64,000 nt of DNA from Adineta ricciae (taxonomy: Eukaryota > Rotifera > Eurotatoria > Adinetida > Adinetidae). A program made the translations under genes and the position numbers. Positions 11,682 to 25,100 of the stretch are shown here, one piece after another. The notes under the pieces are model-generated. The model did not search any database, was not told the DNA's origin, and saw nothing but the letters and a program-made list of their open reading frames with translations. Location: contig CAJNOJ010000010.1 in NCBI GenBank assembly GCA_905250025.1, positions 124,001 through 188,000 on the forward strand, read 5' to 3'. Numbering within the stretch: position 1 is the stretch's first letter; each line of letters starts with the position of its first letter.

Positions 11682-14600
11682 CGAAAATGATAAGAGTGAA
11701 TATTCTACAATGTGAAAAGAACAAACGAATGATAAAATAAACTCAATTGACGTTTAAATCGAATAATTGTATCGTATTATAAGGTAAAAATGAAGAAAAT
11801 GGCCTGTCACAATAAATAGGTGAAATCAAATGTCATTACTCGATTCACGATTATCAAACAGGCAACAATGACAATGCACAATACGGATATTCTGAAGACA
11901 ATGTTAAACTATCTGTCAGGTGCAGTGTGCAACATTACAACTTACACAAACGAGCGAACAAAAAATGTCTCTTATCTTACACTATCTGAGAATGCATGCC
12001 GTTTGTGTCGTCCGACATGTTTCTTCTTCTAAGATTTTTCTCTTCGTTTTTTTTTATAGCCGTGAATCAAATACAGATGGTTCTTAGATTCTCTTTCGAT
12101 ATTTTTCTTTGTTAAATTAGTAGTACTGCAAGTAAAAGGGACAGAACAGGACGTCTTTAATCGACTTGAGACTTTATAATTACCATATGATTAGCTTTTG
12201 AGGGGAGAGAACGAAAAAAAAAACGAGAGACAGAATCAGCTTTCGCGTTTTTTAATTCTTTCAATGAAAAAATGCTCAGCTGATGAGAGAAATTACGTGT
12301 TTGATTCGTTTTTCTCTTCTTTCTTATCAATACGTATGTAAAATGAAGATAAATTGAGACGTTCTCTCTCTCTCTCCCTCTCTTGCTTGCTTCTAATGTG
12401 CTTTCTTATCAAGTTTGTGTCGAAAGAAGACAGATGTCATCTCTTCGAAACTCATCCGACTGCACATCTTCTCCTTACTGTTCTAATGATAATAGTTAAG
12501 AAGGGAATATGAAACTTGCTCGATTGACATTAAACCATTATTTGACGTACTAGTCAATACAGGCCATCTATTTTTCTTTTCTTCAATGTTATTGTTCTTC
12601 CATTCTTTCTTTCTCTCTATCTCTCTTTCTTTCTTTTCTATAAGTAATCATCATCATCATTATCATTCTCATAGTGTGTGTGTGTGTGTATCAAACGATC
12701 GAAAAAACGATAAAAATGTGTGACATCATCTTATTGGATGTCAAAAAGAAAATGAGAGAGAGAGAGAAGAAATCGATACACGAAAAATGATTAATTCAAT
12801 GCATATGATTTCGATCAAATGAGAAGACACATAGGTGAAAATCACTGCCTTTCCTCTTACATCGAATGATGAGCCTCATCGATCATAGTCATCACGTCTG
12901 CACATACACGCTCTCGTATCTTTGTTTCTTTCTACGTAGAAAGATACAGTTTATAGCGAAAAAGACGAAGAAGAAACAACGGCATAGTGTATTTATGTGA
13001 AAAGTGATCTATCAGAAGATTACACGAAAGAAAAGCTATTAAATTCTATTTTAAATTAAAGTCTTAAGTCCAAACCTTTAGCTTTGATACTTATTCTGAT
13101 GGTTTCATTTATCCTCAATAGATAGATCGATAGATATATGATGAGTATAAATAAATAGATTTCTAAGTAGCTAAGAAGAAAATCTTTCAACAGTAATTAT
13201 GCGTGTGCAGTCCAACAGACACCTCAACAGCTGTCTGCCAATATCTATCATCATATCATCAGCATCCGTTGAAAAGAAACTAACTTGGAAGAAGGAAAAA
13301 AAACCTACTTGTTTCAATATCCTATCATCAATATCTGTTAAGCGAGAAAAAGGGAGAAAACTATTTGCCTTGGAATGCGTGTGTGTATGTATGTATGTCC
13401 TGTTAAAGATGATTGATGAGGAAAAGGAAGAAAATGAGATAACGTTGGTCGAAGACAACGACAAAGAAGAAGACCTATTGTTTTACTCAGCATGAGATGA
13501 ACTATTTCTAGGTTGGCTCCTTTTTCGTTGCTAAAAATTAGTCAATCTGTCAATCAAATTCTCTATTTCCTGCTGAGATGAAAGAGATGTCGAATAAAAT
13601 AAATACAGGTGTTTCAAAACTGATGGTCAAAGACGTATATGTCCTAATAGAACAACAAAAGAGAAAAAGAGAGAACTTACATCGTATGTCTGTCTATTGT
13701 CAAGTTTCGTTATCTACTGCTGTAAGCACAGGCATATCTTTCTTCTTGATTTTGTCTTTTTTTTCTTAAGTGCTTTCACTGTCTTTTCTCGTTCTTTCCC
13801 TCTGTTTCACTTTCAATTGGATTATGATTACTTTTTCTTTTGTTAAACTCGTTTGAAAAAAAAAAGGAGAGGAGGAATTTGTCACACTACTACTTATTTA
13901 ATTGTATCCAATAAGAAGAAAGAATTTGTTGTTTTGAAATGCTCGAAGGAAATCAGATAAAGTAAACACCGACACACTTCAATTTTTAGTCTATCTGAAG
14001 GTATAAATTAAAGGAAGGTTTCTGATATGTATACATTAAGCAAAAGAGAGCGAAAGGCACATTCATTCACTTGATCGAAGTGAAACAGAACGACGTGCAA
14101 CAATAAAGGAACGCTAGTGTGTAACGACATGTGACGAATCGTTACAGTCGAGGAAAAAAAAGAGAAAGACATCTGAAACTTGAAAAGAAAACATCGGCTT
14201 TTACATGTAAACTGAAAACGAGAAAGAAAAATCGATGGTGTATGTCAAAATTATCGACTTAGATTTGACATATACGATGGGCGAGCAAGCTGCAAGGTCG
14301 ATAATGAAAATGAAAAGTACAAATAAGAAAACAATCATAGGTTGTCAGGTGGATTTGTCGAATCAACGAGAAAGATTTGAATTCATACGAGAAATGGCTA
14401 GGAATGAAAAAACAACGCGAACGTCAACGAACAGACATTTTCCGAATCATTTCTCGACCTAATACATCATGCACATCAATTGAATGGATCACTTAAAATG
14501 AATAGAAGAAAAAGACGATGATGATGATAGTCGTTCTTTCGTTCTCGGCTGTTAAAAACCATTATAATGAGAAAAGGATACAAAGGTTGTTTAACTATCT

Positions 14601-15076
14601 TTACTTATTCTCGTACGTGCGTTTCCCAACAGACCATCGATCCGAAATGTCACCGGTTGTCATTACGTATTGATTATAGAAACGAAAGAAGGTGATGAGG
14701 GAGAAAGTGGGGGAGGAGGCGGAAGAAGGCTATCCGTTCATTATGTCACTTCTCATCCTCTGACAAACGAAAAAAAAAGCCAACACTACAAAAGTAAATA
14801 TATGAACACCCTGAGGGTGTGTTCAACTGTCCCTCTTATGAGATTGAGAGAAAAAGTGAAACGTCAACAGGAGAGAAAAAGCTCGCGGTAAAATACCATT
14901 TAGCCTCAATTATAAGCTAAACCAGTGAAAAGTATACATACAATATACAATAGATCCAATATTTTATCCTTGATTGCTTTCTTTTCTACCTATATACGAT
15001 CAAACAACAATTCTCCCTAATGGATTCGTAATATTTTGGGTAGTTTGTATTATATTAAGAGGCAATTGCTCTCTTT

Positions 15077-15094
15077 CGCTCGCTCGCTCGCTCG
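15077..15094. repeat. (CGCT)n microsatellite
   Basis: Short tetranucleotide run of CGCT units visible directly in the gene-free region. Confidence 0.8.
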
Positions 15095-17310
15095 CCTTCT
15101 CCCATCTTCTACATCTCTTCGTTTCAACTAGCCTCTTGTCATCGTTCCCACATTACTTATCTTTATCCTACACAGTAGAACATTCCACTCTTCTCCTGTC
15201 CTATTTGGCGTACTGATACATCACTATAATTGACTTGGGCCAAAGTTAATTCGCTTTTTATCAGTAATAATTAAGGGAAAGAGGCAAAAGAAAAAAAATA
15301 CAAACGACTATATTTCAATCAGCTGAGTTTGAAAAGATACAATCGTTGTCATTATCAACAACATAGGTCGTGGTAAACCAATCGGCATGGCATATATCGA
15401 ACATTTTACTCATGCGAATGTGTAACAAAAGAGAACGTAGTTTTCAATATTCGATTAACAGCTGTTTCCTCACTCAACGCAATATTCCTACAAAAAAAGA
15501 ACGCAGTTGCTCAATCTCGTTGACTATGACTAGCCAGCTGTCAATGAATACAGTGACGGATAAACGCATGGCGAAAGAATGACTTGATTTCTTTGACGTT
15601 TTTTTTTCTTTTTTTCTCTCTTGTCAATCAAGTGTCTTTTCTCTTCTCCTTTGCAGGCGCGCTCGTACGATATATCTGCTGTTTGCACTGTGAGTGTACT
15701 TTGATAACATACGAAATAACAAAAAAATTACGAACGTCAAAACGATATATGAAGAACAGAGCACATGACAGTTGTTTGAAAGGTAAAAATCTAAAAAGGT
15801 AAAAAGAATGTTGATTTCTCTCTGATTAACTTATACAGATGGATAACTTTGTTCATCATTTCCACTTACAAAATAACTTCCATTGACGTCATTTCTTATG
15901 ACTTCAATCTTATCTAAGGAAATAAATTGAAAGAATAATTCATTACCATACTGGCAACATGTTTTTTTCCAAGTAATGCCGCTCGTCGCGCAAGTATTTC
16001 ATTTTTAAACAGAAGAAAACTACTTCTCAAGATGTGACCATCGGTGGGCTTTTCGTCTATAGTTTTTTGTTGACCCTGATTAATTTAGCATAATGAATAA
16101 AGCGAAATCATCAGGTGTTGGAGTGCGAATCTGATCAACAAACAGATGATCAACGCTTTCAGTTTATTAGTTGTATACAAACGAAATGAACGATATATGA
16201 AACGATATCTATAAATATTTATACGATAAAAAAGAAACATTTTGATTTGATTATTTTCTTCTATATGTTCATTACACATTGAGATTGCTACTAAGAACAA
16301 TATTGGATCGAATAGAAATAAAAATAATCAAATCTGTACACGTCATACCGGACATATTCTTTGCGCACGAAAGATGATAAATCTTGATCTAGACAGAGGT
16401 TTTTTTCATAAATATCTGATAAATAACTATGCGATATATTTACTTCTTCAATATGATTTATAGACGAAGAAATCAATGACAGTTTCGCTCACCTGGATAC
16501 ACTTAACTCAATTTATTTTCTATATATTGATATTATATATATGACTTACTCTTCGTTCTCTTCTTCTTTTTCTCTCATCTGTACACATATATACATATTG
16601 ATTTGCTACGCTCATCAATGTGTATCCTCATGAGTATGATCTTTGCTTCGCTACAACGGTAATATGCTAGTTTGATGATTACATCGACATCAAACAAAGA
16701 AAGAAGAATAGAAATCAGTAATTCACTGATGAATATCCATTTCTGTGTGGTCGTTTTTTTTCTAAGTCTCAATTATTTTTGCTTGCTTCTCATATGTACA
16801 CATCGAGTAACTGCATCGGTACTACTGTGCGCAGTTCTAATCTTCTACTATTGATGCATCGAACAGGACGAAGTAAATCGGAAAAACATGTATCACTTGA
16901 TCACGTCATCTCTTGAAATAATAACACACACACGGAAAGAAGAAGAGAGAGAGAGAGAGTGGAAAGGAAACAAGAAAATGTGTCATATCGACAAAACAAT
17001 GGTCTATAAAGAGATTCTACATTAGAGAAAAATCAATGATTGATGAGTACATAAGTTGAAATCTTGAAGACAAGATTTGACATAAATATGACAACATCTA
17101 TTGACTGACAGATAGACACAAAGGAGAAAAGAGTTCGCCCTTTCGGACCTAATAATCATAATATCGTTTGGTCCAAACTTTATTGTCTTCTTATCAATAA
17201 TGTCTGTTATTAGTATTTATCTTTTTGACAGCAGTCTGAGGTCGATAGGGATTCATCAGGTAGAGAAGTTTCTTTTCTGTCCTTCTCACTCTTTCGATAT
17301 GATAATAATG

Positions 17311-17330
17311 ATCATCATCATCATCATCAT
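17311..17330. repeat. (ATC)n microsatellite
   Basis: Trinucleotide run directly visible, with no open frame of note around it. Confidence 0.8.
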
Positions 17331-18499
17331 AAGAGTCCCAATCAAAGTAGTTTATGCAGCTGTCACCCTCCTATGCATATACACACAATCGTTCAAATAC
17401 TTTGCCTGCTGATTCTTTTAATCGGAAAATATTGTTGTTGTTGTTGTTGTGATCTTACTCTTCTGTGCAAAAAATTGTCTGACGACAATAGAATACGTGT
17501 CAAGATCGTCAAACAAATGTGCATATGTGTCGAATTCTCAGCATGCGTAAATACCACGACCTATCTCGTACATGGTCATTAGAAATCTTCTCTTTACGAT
17601 TTGCTTTATCAGCATGTAGCCTATCCAGCTGTCATCTTTCAAGTTTTGTCTTACTTGAAGTTTTGCTGTTGACGCTGTCTATATCTTGTTGACAAAACCC
17701 AAGCAATTCAGTAGAGGACGTATTTCTAGTCGTTGACCATGTCGACATGCTTCTATTAGCTGCTTATCTGTTTGACATACGCGTGTATGAATGCATATTT
17801 CGAAAGAATAAACATAGAGCGAAAACGAAATGATCAAGTATATACATGCCACAAACACACATCGACTGAAGTCAATATACGCACGGACAAGCTGAAACGT
17901 TATAAAAAAAACATATATACAATAGCGTGAGAGAGAGAGAGAGAATGATAGGGATGTGAGAGGCAGTGACGTGAAGTAAACGAAAAAGTGAAATGAGAGA
18001 AAGCGAAAAGAGAGAATAGGGGAGAGAAAGAATAGCGACTATTACGATAAGATACGAAAATCGACGTCATAAGAGCGTGCACGAGGTACACGTATATTTC
18101 TATGTGTATGTACAGTATATAGAAGCTGATCCATAGACAGACAACCCTTGTCAACTGTTCATTGATAATCATTTGATTATCGAAAGATAGATAAATCGAG
18201 GCCTTGAGGAACAGAAATGTATAACTTGGATATTGCAAAGTTATCAAACAGTTTGAAATCAACAGTAAAGCGACATGTTTACTTTCGTTTTCAGGAAGAC
18301 AATTTATATCTTGCTGAAGTTAGACATTTCTTCCGATACTATAAATCAACAAATAATCTCTTATCATTTGTTGATTTGAAGAATTTATTATTCTGTTGAC
18401 TGTTGTAATATTACAAATATTAAGAATTGTTAGCAATCACGATGTGTCATCATAGCAGAATTATTCTTAATTAGTTGAAGATAAGGCGCACAGGCAAAG

Positions 18500-19114
18500 A
18501 TGTTGACGGAAACTGATTTCAATTTAACTGATAGACAAATGAACGAATATGAAGAAATATTCACTTATTTCGATCGTGAAAACACCGGTCGAATCGATGT
18601 GAATGATTTAAGTTTGATCATTCGATCAGCTGGTTTAAATCCGAGCGATATGAAACTCAAAGAAATTCGAGATGATTATGAACAAAACGAAATCAATGAA
18701 ATCAATTTCCAACAATTTTTACAAATATTGATTAATCTAACGAATGAGATAGACGATGAAATCGATCTCATCGAAGCATTTCGTGTTTTTGATAAAGAAG
18801 GTCAAGGTACGATTGTTTTCACGATTAGTACATAAAGTATGATTGCATCCTCATAAAAAAAAAGGGAATCGTCATATATACATCTCATGAGTCAGTTATA
18901 TATTTGTTCTTTACTTGATAAGATAATAATTTTGTTTTTGTTTTGGATCAAACTAGGTTATATAACGAAAGAAGAATTGTTTCATATTGTGACACATCTA
19001 GGGGAAAAGTTAACAAGTGAAGAAGCAGAAGAAATGATGGAAGACGCGGATATTTATTGTGATGGCAAAATTCGTTATGAAGAATTTGTTAAAATCATGA
19101 CTGAATTGAATTAA
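18500..19114 (+). CDS. Calmodulin-like EF-hand protein
   Basis: A 154-residue calcium-sensor-like protein from two exons (18500-18806 and 18957-19114) joined in phase at GGTCAAG. It has four EF-hand positions. Hand 1 ([12 protein letters not shown]) has oxygen ligands but Asp rather than Glu at position 12. Hand 2 (around [11 protein letters not shown]) has lost the loop consensus. Hand 3 (DKEGQGYITKEE) is canonical. Hand 4 ([12 protein letters not shown]) is partly preserved. Length and spacing match calmodulin/troponin C, but the divergence makes this a calmodulin-like paralogue, not calmodulin itself. Its partner is unknown. Confidence 0.88.
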
Positions 19115-19809
19115 TCGATAAATATTTTTCTTCTTCTTCCCAATGCACTGTTCTCATATGTTTTTTTTCCATATCATACGATACGTTTTTGCTTCAAAGT
19201 ATATTCGATGATGATTATCAGTATCTACAGTCATATGAAAGCAAATATTTTCACTATTAATCGCTTTCGAGTCATGTGTTGACATCGACACGTATGAGAG
19301 AAGTCTGACTCATCGAAAGCTAAGTGTAACCTGTTCGATTTACTTTCGGAATGTACTGACAGTTCCAAGGATGGTAGAAGATTTCTGCTTGTCTTTTATT
19401 TTTATATTCTACAAGACCGAGCCATAATACAATGCAACGAACACGATCACACAACCATCTTTGACAGTCAGACATTTCAATGTATATATATACATATATA
19501 TATCGACGGACAAAAACTCGAGCAGAAGATATATGAGGAAGTAAGGAAAGCGAGCACCAGTGTCACAATCAAAGATGAGAAAGAAAAATATGTATGTATA
19601 TACTGTTAAGTTGACAATGGCAAGATACAAAGAACTTGAGAGGAACGGTGATGTTAATGCACCGGTGGAAATAAACGATATAAAAGAAAGAAGAAAAACA
19701 AATGACATCGTATAACAAGAAAATCACCGAAGAAACAAAAACGTTTTCTGAAAACAACTAATCTGCAGGTAGATAAAGACAGTAAGAAGGAAGAGAAACA
19801 GTGACATAT
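19115..19809. other. Intergenic region between convergent genes
   Basis: 3' flanks of the calmodulin-like gene and the carrier gene. It contains TA-rich sequence near 19480-19500; the open frames are hydrophobic shadows. No gene recognised. Confidence 0.45.
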
Positions 19810-21279
19810 TTATATTTCTGATTGATTCGAAGCGTTGGCTTCGGAATCGACCTCATTTAACAAAACTTTCTTCGTTTGCACAGTTGTCACTTCGATTGTC
19901 GAAGACGATGGAGGTGGTGCTGAGAACAAAGCGATAACTATTTCATATGTGCTCATCATAATTGCTGTATTCTAGAGAGAGAGAGAGAAAAAAACGAAAT
20001 CCAATCAATCGAATACATAAATATTAGAAAAATCTTACTGGAATTTGTCGTATGAGATGTGTTAATAAACCTCGATAGAGTCCTGATATACTTTCTTCTT
20101 TGAGCACAGTTTTGAATGTTTGAAGAAATGTACGATACTTAGTACCTTCTTCTCTTAACCGTGTTCGAATAACTTCATGAGGATAACATAGAGTACTAGC
20201 ACAGGATTTCGAACAAGCAGCAGCACCAAGATAGGATATAAAATTAAAGAAACCAGGGTCGTCCGGCGAATGATTTTGATTCATTTGGCTCAGTTGAAGT
20301 TGAGCTTTTATTTGTTCATATATGACGAAATGAACGATTGTTTCCGATACGCCGACGTATGATGCCGTGATACCTTTATAGAATCCTCGGATACCATTAG
20401 CACGATAGATGTTTCGAATCACATCCATAGCGCGAAGATTTCTAAGAGGAAAGTGTTGTAGGCGACGTTTGGTAAACAAGCGGTAATTGATTTTCCTACC
20501 CTTGATCAAGTTGAAGACGAGTTTTAACAAACCATAATGGATTTGTACATGTCGACATGGCAATACCTACGAGAGAAACGATAGGTTCACGCTACAGAAG
20601 AGCAATTGTTTGAAACTCTGCTCGGTCATTACCTGCAGTTGCAGCTGATAACACGTGTACTAGCGGTGTTTCTCGTTCCATTGATTCGACTAGTAGTGAT
20701 TTTGTGTTTGCATAGGCAAAAAAGTAAATTGCTCTAGACAAATATCAATCGATTTCCTCAAGCAAATCTATTTAGTGCTCATACCGAGATGGTGCAACAC
20801 CAACTAAATTTGGTACTAGACCTTTGAATAGTCCTGGAATACCTTCATATCTCAGAATATATCTAAATCAAGTTGCAAGACAAAAAAAAAAAGAAATAAC
20901 CCTCTGCTTTCTCCGACAATCTTACCGGAACGCTTTTATGATGCTTGGACGTTTAGTTACAACGGACGCGTTCGGATGATGATTATGTGCTAGAGTATTG
21001 CTCATAGATGAACTCAAGTCCAGATGGTTGGGCCCTTTTGAAAAAGAATTTCTCGACGATTGGTAACGCGTTTTGATTACTTCTAATGGACATGTCAGTA
21101 CCGCCCCAAACGTACCAGCTAGTCTATTTGACAAGAAAAATGGCCATTCATCCAGATGTCATGCAATACTCTTACCCTCCCGCGAACAGATGGATGTACG
21201 AAGAACGACTAGAATTTACAGGGGTTTGTTGTTGTGGTTCTCCATTGGTGCTATTGTCATCGGAAACGGTTGTAGACAT
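19810..21279 (-). CDS. SLC25A36: Mitochondrial pyrimidine nucleotide carrier (SLC25A33/36 type)
   Basis: Inner mitochondrial membrane carrier. SLC25A33/36 and yeast RIM2 exchange pyrimidine nucleotides (family knowledge). Reading down the minus strand, joined exons give an N-terminus MSTTVSDDNSTNGEP, then YIHLFAGG split before LAGTFGAVLTCPLEVIKTR (first signature PxD/ExxK). Next come LFKGLVPNLVGVAPSR, AIYFFAYANTKSL, TNPLWFVKTRLQLDQG (second repeat), FYKGITASYVGVSETIVHFV, YPHEVIRTRLREEGTKYR (third repeat) and HLIRQIPNTAIMMSTYE. The third-repeat signature and RQIPNTAIMM are typical of the SLC25A33/36 branch. The first ATG at 21279 follows directly from the spliced first exon. The C-terminus has an extra Ser/Thr-rich tail ending at TAA 19810. 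Confidence 0.92.
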
Positions 21280-22175
21280 GACACGAGTTCGAGTAACAAA
21301 TAATATGAGAATAACGTGAGAAATGTAATAATATCAAGGGCGACAATGTTCGATTACTGATGAACATTGAGAAATGAGGAACGTTCTGTTGTTTTGCTAT
21401 GCTTGTCTGTGTTTCGTTCTTTAGTGTTTTCTGGTTTCAAATCAATTACGAAAATAGACTTTGGAATAAGTAACAATGAAGAATATTCAACATATCTAAA
21501 ATAAAACAAGTATTCATCTAATCATACTTTCGTTCGAGTGAATTGAAGATGCTCATCTATCTTAATCGAAGATATTTCTAGAAAACAATTGACTGACTTA
21601 TTCTGAAAATCAATAGAGATTCTAGACTATCCATTTAACGAAATGACTCGACAAGGTTTTCAATCTATTTCTTTTTTCCCCTGTTGAACTTTGGACATTG
21701 ATAAGCATGTCCCCTCTATGAAGTAAACATGTATACAGAAGAACGAGAGTTTCTACACTGAAATTGCGTCGCGAACTGTTTGATCGAATAGTATAGAAAG
21801 AATTATGCTCCGAAGAAATGACATAACTATAGCAGCTATCAAAGAAGATCCTACGATGTTTATGTTTTGTTTACATGTAAAAACAAATGCAGGATGAAAA
21901 TCATCGTAGATTGAAAACGAAAAGTTCGAAAAAAAAATTTTATTTTGAAAAACAAAATAGAAAAACGCATTTTTACTTATTCTTACGCGTGAAGCATTAT
22001 ATTAAATCAGTGGTAGCTCTGAATGGATAATTAAGGTCGAATGAAATGCCTCCTTTTCGTCATTTGATGAACATCTTCACCAATCAGATTTTTTCATGAA
22101 TCACTTCGACAAATTTGTTGACGAGTTAGTTCTCATTTTCTTAACAGTAGAAGTCTTCTTTTACGATTAGATTTC
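21280..22175. other. Divergent intergenic region between carrier and WDR7
   Basis: About 0.9 kb between divergent starts, probably containing both promoters. No motif was recognised and no open frame is convincing. Confidence 0.45.
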
Positions 22176-25100
22176 ATGGCTAACAATTCGCGAATTATTT
22201 TACCTTTTGCATTATGGTCAGAAGCTCCACCGTCATTGTCTGTCACGTCATTATTTATCAATTTCGCCAGTGAAGATCTTATTACAGGAACAAATGATGG
22301 ATTTATGGTTTGCTGGAAAATCATTCCCGATCAACAGAAGGTAAAATTCTTCACCAAAGCACATTTATTATAGAAAACTTGAATTGTCATATTCAGATTA
22401 TTCCAAGATTGATGCTAATCGGTCATACAAGTAAAATATCATTCATTGTTGGACCAACAGGAAATCACAAGCTTGAACAATTTGTTAGTATTTCTGATAA
22501 CGATGGGTAAATTACGATTGACAATGTTTTCCTTGACGATCAATTTTTGAAATAGGCAAATCAAGTTGTGGAATAATGAAGATGGTCGTTGTATTGAACA
22601 TATTCGAACAAATCTAAAACATCGTGCAGCTCAAGTAAGCTTGCTCAAGTTCGATTCTGTTATTGTTAAGTTTTTCGAAATGTGTTTAGTGTTTTAATTA
22701 TCAATTAACAAATGAACATTTTCTTGTCTGTTGTGGATGCTATTCCGAAATCATCATTTATGATATACGTACATTGGAAATTAAATTTACATTAATACCA
22801 TCACATGTAGATGCCGAATGGATATCAACCTTTTTTATTTTTCAAAAATCCACTGGTCCAGGTATACCGAATAACCATTTCACGTATATTTCCTTGATTC
22901 ATTTGATGTTGTTCAGATGTTATCATCACGATTGGATTGTTGGATAGTGGTTGTGTGAAATTATGGGCATTCGATCCGCGTACAGTAACATCGAACGTAA
23001 GAAACGAAAGTTGTGAGATTGATTGACTCTAGTGGCAAATTTTAGACTACAATTGAGGGAACAAGTGTGGGAAATAATAATGATCTTGTGCCTATTGAAC
23101 TGAAAGAACATGAAAGTAAAGAAATTCGAACACAATTTGGTTCGATCATTGTTCCTTGTGAGGAATGTCAACGTATGATACTTGTTGTTCATGGGCGAGG
23201 TTGGCAGGTAAGTCCTATTCGAATTTACTAGTAGCAGAAATTCGAGAAATCTTTTAGATATTTGACGGAGTTGATTTTACGGAATTGTGTACATATACAA
23301 CGTCCGAGAAGGAAGTTGTTAAAAATGAACATTGGATCTATGGACATTTTCCAACACCAGAATTAGTCATACTCTTCTCTGCTCGAGGCTATGCACATAT
23401 TTTTCGACTTCCAGAAAAGTAATCCATCTCTCACGAATGTCTTCTACTGATCGAACTTTAACGTTTAGTGCAACATTCGGAAGTTCAAAATATCGTTCAC
23501 AACATAATAAGACAGATATGCAAATACCAAAATGGTTATGTCGATTAAATGTTGGCAATGAATTAGTAAGTATTTAATCTTCGTCATTGATAGAAGTCAA
23601 TCACTTCTATGGATTTAGCAATTGGGTCAAACACCGGTGTATTATTGTCACACGAAGTTGAAACAATGTCAAATCTATCGTGCTGATAGTGCCGGTCAGA
23701 TCTCTGTTTGGACTATCAACTTAACACGATTTTCGACCACAAGTGGTAAGGTTGCTTTCATTCTTTTCAATGTTGCTCATTGATATTCAATAGATATTTT
23801 CCCATCATGGTCAGTTTCTTACAAAGATGTATGGTCAAATGCAATGAAGAATGTTCACACAGTGCGAAAAGTTTTCAACGAAGTAAGTCATCATTTTTGT
23901 GATCCTATAAAGATTAAACAAGACTTTTCTCTTTCAAGCTATTACCAAATCAAGTTCAGAAGTTAACAGCATCTTGTCATTTGATTACCATGGACCGTTT
24001 AGCATTTGGTACTGATAATGGACAAATTTATCTTCTACCTGCATTAAAACTGATTTCCTATTTATTCTTAAGCAATGATCAACCTCAAGAAAATTTCGGT
24101 AAACCATTATTTTTTTTCTTCCTATACGACACTCACTTGTTCCATTCAGATGTGCAAACACTCTCTGGACATAGTCAAGCAATCACCTGTTTAATTCATC
24201 CACATAGCGAATACTCACGCTATGATATTCAGCATTTACTCAGTGGTAGTATCGATCATTCCATACGTTTATGGGACTTAGCAACCAATACACAATTACA
24301 TATGTTTACTATTCATTCCGGCGCCATTCTAATGTTTCATATTCCACCGCCCATGCTGAACGTAAATGAAGACATTGACGAAAAAAATTGTGCCACGGCG
24401 TTTTGTTTTTAGATCAAAGTGCAATATTGTGTTTGCTCCATAGCTAATGACCATAGCGTGGCATTGATTAATTTAAAAGAACGTAAAACGGTGTTATTAG
24501 CTAATCGTCAATCGTATCCTGTTGTTGGACTACGTTGGCGAATCAATGATGACTTTTTATTGATTAAATGTTCAGATGGAAGTTTATTTATTTGGCAAAT
24601 TGAAACAGGAAACCTCGATCGAGTTGCTCATGGAGTCTTAGCGGAAGAACTCTTTGAATGGTACAATGATCCGAGACTATTGAATGCAGGCGGCGATTTG
24701 CAGAATGATCCATTGTCAATGGCCATGACAAGTACACATTACTTTCAAATACGATCGACTTGGAAAAGAAGAGATCATGATCAAATGAAGAAATTAAATC
24801 GAAAGCTCGGTAAGAGAGTGTTCGAAGAATGTGAAAATCATTTAAAATGTGTCATCGTTTCTCAATTTAGGTAATCTACGTCATGATTTAATCGGTGCAT
24901 CTTCATTCAAACATACGGAGTATCGTTTACCGATTGTCATACAACAGTTTCACACAAATCTTGGCGAGGATCTATCCATACTTGTTCTCTTCGATTTACT
25001 TCAATTGATAAGTAAGTAGATTTGCTGTAGTCCTATGCTTAACTCGAATATTTGCTTTGCTACTACATGATTAATAACTTCTCTTCTCTTATTTCTCTTT

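Larger units (their letters stand above)
11682..18499. other. About 6.8 kb gene-free region between TGIF and calmodulin-like gene
   Basis: Long for this compact region. Only short, low-complexity open frames occur, none with a domain or convincing splice structure. Simple repeats are frequent: CT tracts near 12365-12385, GT at about 12674-12689, GA near 12753, CGCT at 15077-15094, GA near 16947, ATC at 17311-17330, TTG at 17432-17450 and GA at 17928-17943. It could contain distal regulatory DNA or a 5' exon of TGIF, or non-coding RNA that cannot be recognised from sequence alone. Confidence 0.45.

Noticed and set aside
14235..14462. 75-residue plus-strand frame in the 6.8 kb gene-free region
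   Set aside because: Isolated, no recognised homology and no flanking splice sites that extend it.
17308..17450. Repeat-like ATC and TTG runs considered as CRISPR or tandem array
   Set aside because: Simple trinucleotide microsatellites without spacers; the sequence is eukaryotic.
18217..18399. Short plus-strand frame before the calmodulin-like gene
   Set aside because: No domain, does not splice in frame to the EF-hand exons, and the EF-hand gene has its own good start.
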